From Mesorhizobium ciceri WSM4083 (GTDB lineage Bacteria > Pseudomonadota > Alphaproteobacteria > Rhizobiales > Rhizobiaceae), in assembly GCF_000519305.1 (NCBI RefSeq), contig NZ_JAFG01000003.1, positions 685,070-749,069 on the forward strand: 64,000 nt of DNA. Direction: 5' to 3'. Of the stretch, positions 60,330-64,000 are shown piece after piece. Below the pieces are notes generated by a model that was not told the origin of the DNA, did not search any database, and saw nothing but the letters and a program-made list of their open reading frames with translations. Position 1 is the stretch's first letter, and every line of letters starts with the position of its first letter. A program made the translations under genes and the position numbers.

Positions 60330-61220
60330 TCACTTTGCCGTTGTGCCGCGGGTGACAAAGGCGCCGACCGCTGCGACCAGACGGTCGAGGCAGAAGCCGG
60401 TGACGCCGATATAGGCGAGCGCGACGATGATGTCGGGCAGCCGCGACGAGTTCCACGCGTCCCAGATGAAGAAGCCGATGCCGACGCCGCCGGTCAGCAT
60501 TTCGGCGGCGACGATGGCGAGCCAGGACAGGCCGATGCCGATCCTCAGGCCGGTAAAGATGTAAGGCGCGGCGGCCGGCACCATGATCTTCACGAAGAAC
60601 TCGAACTGGTTGAGCCGCAGGATGCGCGAGACGTTGCGATAATCCTCTGGGATGTTACGCACGCCGACCGCGGTGTTGATGATGATTGGCCAGATCGACG
60701 TGATGAAGATGACGAAGATCGCCGACGGGCTGGAATCGCGGAACGCCGCCAGCGACAGAGGCAGCCAGGCCAGCGGCGGCACCGTGCGCAGGATCTGGAA
60801 CACCGGGTCGAGGCCGCGCATCGCCCAGATCGACTGGCCGACCAGCGCGCCGAGCGCGACGCCGACCACCGCCGCCAGGCCGAAGCCGATGGCAACACGC
60901 TGCAGCGAGATCAGCACGCGCCATGCCAGACCGATATCCTGCGGGCCATTGTCGAAGAACGGATGCGCGATCAAATCGTAGGCCTCGTTCCACACCTGGG
61001 TCGGCGGCGGCAGGCTTGATGTCGGCGACGAACAGGCGATCTGCCAGACGACCAGCATCAGCGCGATCACGATGATGGGCGGCACCAGCGCGCTCGCCAG
61101 TTTGCCGGCGATGGCGAGCGGATCGAAGCGACGCCTTGCTTTGGCAGTGAAGGCGATGACCTCCGCCGGCTTGGCAGGAAAGGCCTTCACCTTGGTGTCC
61201 TCGATAGTCTGGATCGACAT
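60330..61220 (-). CDS. nrtB: Nitrate ABC transporter permease
   Basis: This 296-residue inner-membrane protein has six hydrophobic segments and the NrtB-type EAA region VRNIPEDYRNVSRILRLNQFEFFVKIMVPAAAPYIFTGLRIGIGLSWLAIVAAEML. It is separated from the upstream nrtA by a 70-base gap that contains a strong hairpin. Its stop lies 11 bases before the ATPase start. Confidence 0.92.
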   Translation of the reverse strand: MSIQTIEDTKVKAFPAKPAEVIAFTAKARRRFDPLAIAGKLASALVPPIIVIALMLVVWQIACSSPTSSLPPPTQVWNEAYDLIAHPFFDNGPQDIGLAWRVLISLQRVAIGFGLAAVVGVALGALVGQSIWAMRGLDPVFQILRTVPPLAWLPLSLAAFRDSSPSAIFVIFITSIWPIIINTAVGVRNIPEDYRNVSRILRLNQFEFFVKIMVPAAAPYIFTGLRIGIGLSWLAIVAAEMLTGGVGIGFFIWDAWNSSRLPDIIVALAYIGVTGFCLDRLVAAVGAFVTRGTTAK

Positions 61221-61258
61221 GTCTGGGGAAAACTCCGTGGGGCAGATAATTCGAGCGA

Positions 61259-61281
61259 CAAACGGCGCAATGCGCCGTTTG
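61259..61281 (-). promoter_or_regulatory. Intercistronic hairpin between nrtA and nrtB
   Basis: CAAACGGCGC pairs with GCGCCGTTTG around an AAT loop, a perfect 10-bp stem 10 bases after the nrtA stop. No U-tract follows in the sense of transcription. It probably protects the upstream nrtA message, raising binding-protein yield over the permease. Confidence 0.55.
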
Positions 61282-61290
61282 CGCAGGGGT

Positions 61291-62607
61291 TCAGGCCGAT
61301 GCCTTGATCTTCAGGCTATCGAGATAGGCGGACGGGTTGGCCGGATCGAAGATCTTGCCGTCGAAGAAGGTCTCGACGCCGCGCGACGGCGACGCCGGAA
61401 CGTCGGCAGCCGCAACGCCGAGATCCTTGGCCGCTTCGCGCCACAAATCCTCGCGGTTGACCTGATCGACCAGCGCCTTGATGTCGGTGGTCAGCGCGAA
61501 CTTACCCCAACGGATGTTCTCGGCGAGGAACCACGTATCGTGGCTCTTGAACGGATAGGAGACGCCGCCCTTCCAAAACTTCATGGAGAAATCGGTGCCG
61601 TTGGCGACGCGGCCATTGCCGTAGTTGATGTCGCCCTTGAGGCGGCCGATGATGTCGGCGACGGGCACGTTCATCCATTGCCGCTTGCCGATGATGGCGG
61701 CCATCTCGTCCTTGTTGTCGCTGGCCTCGCACCATTGCTGGGCTTCCATGACGGCCATCAGGATCGCCTTGGTGGCGTTCGGGTATTTCTCGATGAATTC
61801 GGCACGCAGGCCGAGCGCCTTTTCCGGATGGCCCTTCCACAATTCGCCCGTCGTGGCGGCGGTGAAGCCGACGCCCTGATGGACGAGCTGCTCGTTCCAC
61901 GGCTCGCCGACGCAGAACACGTCCATGTTGCCGACCTTCATGTTGGCCACCATCTGCGGCGGCGGCACGACGATGGTTGAAACGTCCTTGTCGGGATCGA
62001 TGCCGCCGGCGGCCAGCCAGTAGCGCAGCCACAGATCATGCGTGCCACCCGGGAAGGTCATGGCGGCCTTGATTTCCTTGCCGGCCGCCTTCTTGGCGGC
62101 AAAGGCGTCCTTCAGCTTCGAGGCGTCGAGGCCGACACCGGTGCCGGCATATTCCTGGGCGACCGAAATGCCCTGGCAGTCGTAGTTGAGCCGCGCCACG
62201 ATCGCCATCGGCATTGGCTGGTTGTTCTGCGTCACCTTGCCGGTGTGCATGAGGTAAGGCAGCGGCGTCAGGATATGGGCGCCGTCGATGCCGTTGGCCG
62301 CGCCGCCGAGCATCAGATTGTCGCGTGTCGCGCCCCAGGAGGCCTGCTTGAGCACCTCGACATCGGGCATGCCGAACTTGGGGAACAGCCCCTTCTCCTT
62401 GGCGATCATCAGCGGTGCCGCATCGGTCAGCGCAATGAAGCCGAGCTTGGCGCCGGTGACCTCCGGCGCGGCGGTGGCGGCATAGGCGCCGGAGGGGAAG
62501 AGCTTGCGGGCGGCCACGAACAGTGCCGCCGTCATCGCGCTGCTGACCAGAAAATCGCGGCGCGTCATGTCCTTGAGGGTCGTTCCAGTCCTGATCCGTT
62601 TCGTCAT
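61291..62607 (-). CDS. nrtA: Nitrate ABC transporter substrate-binding protein
   Basis: This 438-residue protein of the NrtA/CmpA family has a Tat signal (TRRDFLVSSAMTAALFVAARK) for export of the folded protein. The fold shows GAKLGFIALTDAAPLMIAKEKGLFPKFG, GAANGIDGAHILTPLPYLM, LRYWLAAGGIDPDKDV and VFCVGEPWNEQLV, with the family's nitrate-site residues. It is the first gene of the nitrate operon. Its 180-base leader contains the hexaloop hairpins and terminator described separately. Confidence 0.94.
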   Translation of the reverse strand: MTKRIRTGTTLKDMTRRDFLVSSAMTAALFVAARKLFPSGAYAATAAPEVTGAKLGFIALTDAAPLMIAKEKGLFPKFGMPDVEVLKQASWGATRDNLMLGGAANGIDGAHILTPLPYLMHTGKVTQNNQPMPMAIVARLNYDCQGISVAQEYAGTGVGLDASKLKDAFAAKKAAGKEIKAAMTFPGGTHDLWLRYWLAAGGIDPDKDVSTIVVPPPQMVANMKVGNMDVFCVGEPWNEQLVHQGVGFTAATTGELWKGHPEKALGLRAEFIEKYPNATKAILMAVMEAQQWCEASDNKDEMAAIIGKRQWMNVPVADIIGRLKGDINYGNGRVANGTDFSMKFWKGGVSYPFKSHDTWFLAENIRWGKFALTTDIKALVDQVNREDLWREAAKDLGVAAADVPASPSRGVETFFDGKIFDPANPSAYLDSLKIKASA

Positions 62608-62668
62608 CGTCGTCTCCGGTTGGGGCGCGGCTTGGGATCCGCGTCGTCGATTGCGTGTTGATCAAAAC

Positions 62669-62738
62669 AAAAAAAGCCGCCAGCCAGGTCTTCGCGTCCG
62701 GGTGACCGGGAGCGCGCATTAACCTGAGCGGCAGCTTT
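62669..62738 (-). terminator. Leader terminator (attenuator) ahead of nrtA
   Basis: On the minus strand, AAAGCTGCCGCTCAGGT (62738-62722) pairs with ACCTGGCTGGCGGCTTT (62689-62673), a 17-position stem with three mismatches and a wobble. It is followed by seven T (62675-62669). It ends 61 bases before the nrtA start and overlaps the second hexaloop hairpin, so only one of the two can form. Confidence 0.75.
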
Positions 62739-62764
62739 GCCTGTGGCGCCCGCCATTGGACGCC
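62730..62764 (-). promoter_or_regulatory. Two hexaloop hairpins, probable NasT (ANTAR) binding RNA
   Basis: Hairpin 1 on the minus strand is GGCGTCC-AATGGC-GGGCGCC (62764-62745), a 7-bp stem with a six-base loop carrying A at position 1 and G at position 4. Hairpin 2 follows after 3 bases: GGC-AAAGCT-GCC (62741-62730), again a hexaloop with A1 and G4. This is the two-hexaloop motif recognised by ANTAR antiterminators such as NasR and NasT. Hairpin 2 uses the 5' arm of the terminator. Confidence 0.75.
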
Positions 62765-62799
62765 TGTTCCGTGACCCGTGAAGGGCCTGTCTATTTCAA

Positions 62800-62815
62800 A
62801 GCAGGAACCGTGCCA
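62800..62815 (-). promoter_or_regulatory. Sigma-54 promoter of nrtA operon
   Basis: The minus strand reads CTGGCACGGTTCCTGCTTT. Against TGGCACG-N4-TTGCW it differs at one base (CTGC for TTGC), with correct -24/-12 spacing. Transcription should begin near 62788, giving a leader of about 180 bases. Confidence 0.7.
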
Positions 62816-62923
62816 GTTTCGAGAGAGGCGAAAAAGATCAATGAAATCAGCAGTTCACGCCGATCACCGACACGTCGGGCCCTATGGCCGGCAGGCCAAA
62901 GATTGGTCATTGGAGCAATCGCA

Positions 62924-62948
62924 CGCACAATTTTTGTGCAATGCACAA
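62924..62948. promoter_or_regulatory. Two overlapping NtrC-like dyads
   Basis: CGCACAATTTTTGTGCA (62924-62940) fits TGCAC-N7-GTGCA with one mismatch. TTGTGCAATGCACAA (62934-62948) is a perfect 15-base palindrome overlapping it. They lie about 145-155 bases upstream of the predicted start of transcription, a normal enhancer distance for NtrC acting on sigma-54. Confidence 0.6.
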
Positions 62949-62965
62949 GAATGGCGCGGAAATGA

Positions 62966-64000
62966 TCAGGTCTGAATCTCGGCGGATTTCTGGCCGGCAA
63001 TGTAAGCGTCGATCTCGTCGGGATCGAAGATCTGGCCGTCGAAGAAACCGTCGGGACCGAGCACCAGACCGGCACCGGTCGCACCGACCGCTGTGGCCAC
63101 GCGGAGAGCGCCCTCGACTTTCGAATTGGCGCCGGGAAGTGCGACGCCAAGCGGCTTCAATGCCGAACGATAGAGGTCGGGGCGATAGCAGTCGCGGGCG
63201 ATGGCAAGGTGTTCCGGCGTGTGCGCCACATGCCCCCAGCGCACCATCTGCGTGTAGAACCACAGCGCATGGCTCTTCCACGGAAAATTCGCCGCCTTGT
63301 CGAAAGGCAGGAAGAAGTCGTCGATATCCAGCTCCGCCCCGCCGCCCAATTGGAGATGTCCGGTCAGGATCGGCATCTGCACCGCCGGCGGCAGACCGAG
63401 GTAGCCGGCCTGCGCCATGACAGCGGCCAATTCGCCATGGTTGGCCGGGTCCTGGCACCAGCGCGCCGAATGATGCAGCGCGCGCAGCAATGCTGCCAGC
63501 GCCTCCGGGTTTTCGTCAGCCCACGCCTTGCGCACGCCGATCACCTTCTCCGGGCTGTTGCGCCATATCTGCGCCTTGACGGTGGCGATATGGCCGGTGC
63601 CCGCTGCCACCGAAGCGCTGTTCCAGGGTTCGCCAACGCAGTAGCCGTCGATACGCCCGGCGGCCAGCGCATCGGCCATGAAGGGCGGCGGCACGATGAC
63701 GATCTCGATCTCTTGGCTCGGATCGATGCCGCAGGCGGCGAGCCAGTAGCGCAGCTCGTAATTGTGCCCGGAATGCGGGTGCACCACGGCGAAGCGCAGC
63801 GGATCGCGGCCGGCAGCAGCGCGCTCGCGAATGAGCGCGCCAAGTGCGGCACCGGCGCGCGCCGGATCGAGGTCGGCCACGGCGCCATGTGCCGCCATGC
63901 CGGCCCAAACGGCGTTCGAGATGGTGACGCAATTGCCGCCGAGGCCGAGCGAGAACGGCACGATGGTTTCCGAGGCGAGCGGCGTCAGCCCGAGATTGCA
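62966..64000 (-). CDS. nasS: Nitrate sensor NasS (NrtA-like), N-terminus outside window
   Basis: The frame stays open to the end of the window (CNLGLTPLASETIVPFSLGLGGN at the edge), so the start is not seen; a GTG at 63961 is internal. The 344 visible residues match the NrtA/CmpA family: LRYWLAACGIDPSQEI, DGYCVGEPWN and a late FFLPFDKAANFPWKSHALWFY. Absence of a visible export signal cannot be judged. Position directly upstream of an nrtA leader with ANTAR hairpins fits NasS, which holds the antiterminator NasT and releases it on nitrate binding. nasT is expected beside it, beyond the window. A second transport-binding protein is the alternative. Confidence 0.82.
   Translation of the reverse strand, partial: CNLGLTPLASETIVPFSLGLGGNCVTISNAVWAGMAAHGAVADLDPARAGAALGALIRERAAAGRDPLRFAVVHPHSGHNYELRYWLAACGIDPSQEIEIVIVPPPFMADALAAGRIDGYCVGEPWNSASVAAGTGHIATVKAQIWRNSPEKVIGVRKAWADENPEALAALLRALHHSARWCQDPANHGELAAVMAQAGYLGLPPAVQMPILTGHLQLGGGAELDIDDFFLPFDKAANFPWKSHALWFYTQMVRWGHVAHTPEHLAIARDCYRPDLYRSALKPLGVALPGANSKVEGALRVATAVGATGAGLVLGPDGFFDGQIFDPDEIDAYIAGQKSAEIQT

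Overview
This 64 kb window comes from a GC-rich alphaproteobacterial chromosome, most likely a Mesorhizobium or close Phyllobacteriaceae relative. The reasons are the HWE-type histidine kinase, the density of ABC uptake systems for small organics, the nasS-nrt-nirBD-nasA order, and a long palindromic repeat of the kind found in Rhizobiales. No rRNA, tRNA, CRISPR array, prophage or intact insertion sequence was seen. The window cuts through a gene at each end.

Layout. 0-8 kb: end of an HWE sensor kinase with a stand-alone receiver, then small housekeeping and stress enzymes (SRPBCC, M20 amidohydrolase, VOC, MDR and SDR oxidoreductases), a TetR repressor divergent from an SDR with a double palindrome between them, and an SDR translationally coupled to an ECF sigma factor with a SnoaL-like tail. 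8-13 kb: an unusual group made of an ATP-grasp-like protein, a cytochrome P450, a GH3-type acyl-adenylating ligase and a GNAT-like protein, possibly a small-molecule pathway. 14-18 kb: a sugar ABC operon (binding protein, permease, single-domain ATPase) with a Gfo/Idh/MocA oxidoreductase. 18-25 kb: amidase, a frameshifted membrane gene, aldehyde dehydrogenase, a broken ThuA copy, an unknown gene, an intact ThuA gene and a luciferase-like monooxygenase. 25-29 kb: a heterodimeric ABC exporter.

29-39 kb: a catabolic regulon under a HutC-like GntR repressor. It holds a taurine/sulfonate-type ABC importer, an APH-fold kinase, a Zn-alcohol dehydrogenase, a histidinol-dehydrogenase homologue with altered active-site residues, an SDR and a HisC-like aminotransferase. 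All four non-coding gaps that should carry promoters contain a version of the same AT-rich operator (core ATGCATATACA). 39-47 kb: a second sugar ABC system (binding protein, RbsA-type ATPase, two permeases) bracketed by two paralogous SGNH hydrolases and followed by a ROK repressor. 47-53.5 kb: a putrescine-type cluster with a PuuR-like XRE-cupin regulator, a PotFGHI-like transporter, a PuuB-like oxidase and a cupin.

53.5-64 kb: nitrate assimilation on the minus strand: nasS (partial), nrtA, nrtB, ATPase, nirB, nirD, nasA. The region ahead of nrtA shows NtrC-like dyads, a sigma-54 promoter, two hexaloop hairpins of ANTAR type and an overlapping intrinsic terminator. Together they describe nitrogen-controlled transcription plus nitrate-controlled antitermination by NasS/NasT. 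Inside nasA a palindromic element of about 160 bp is inserted in frame and is translated.
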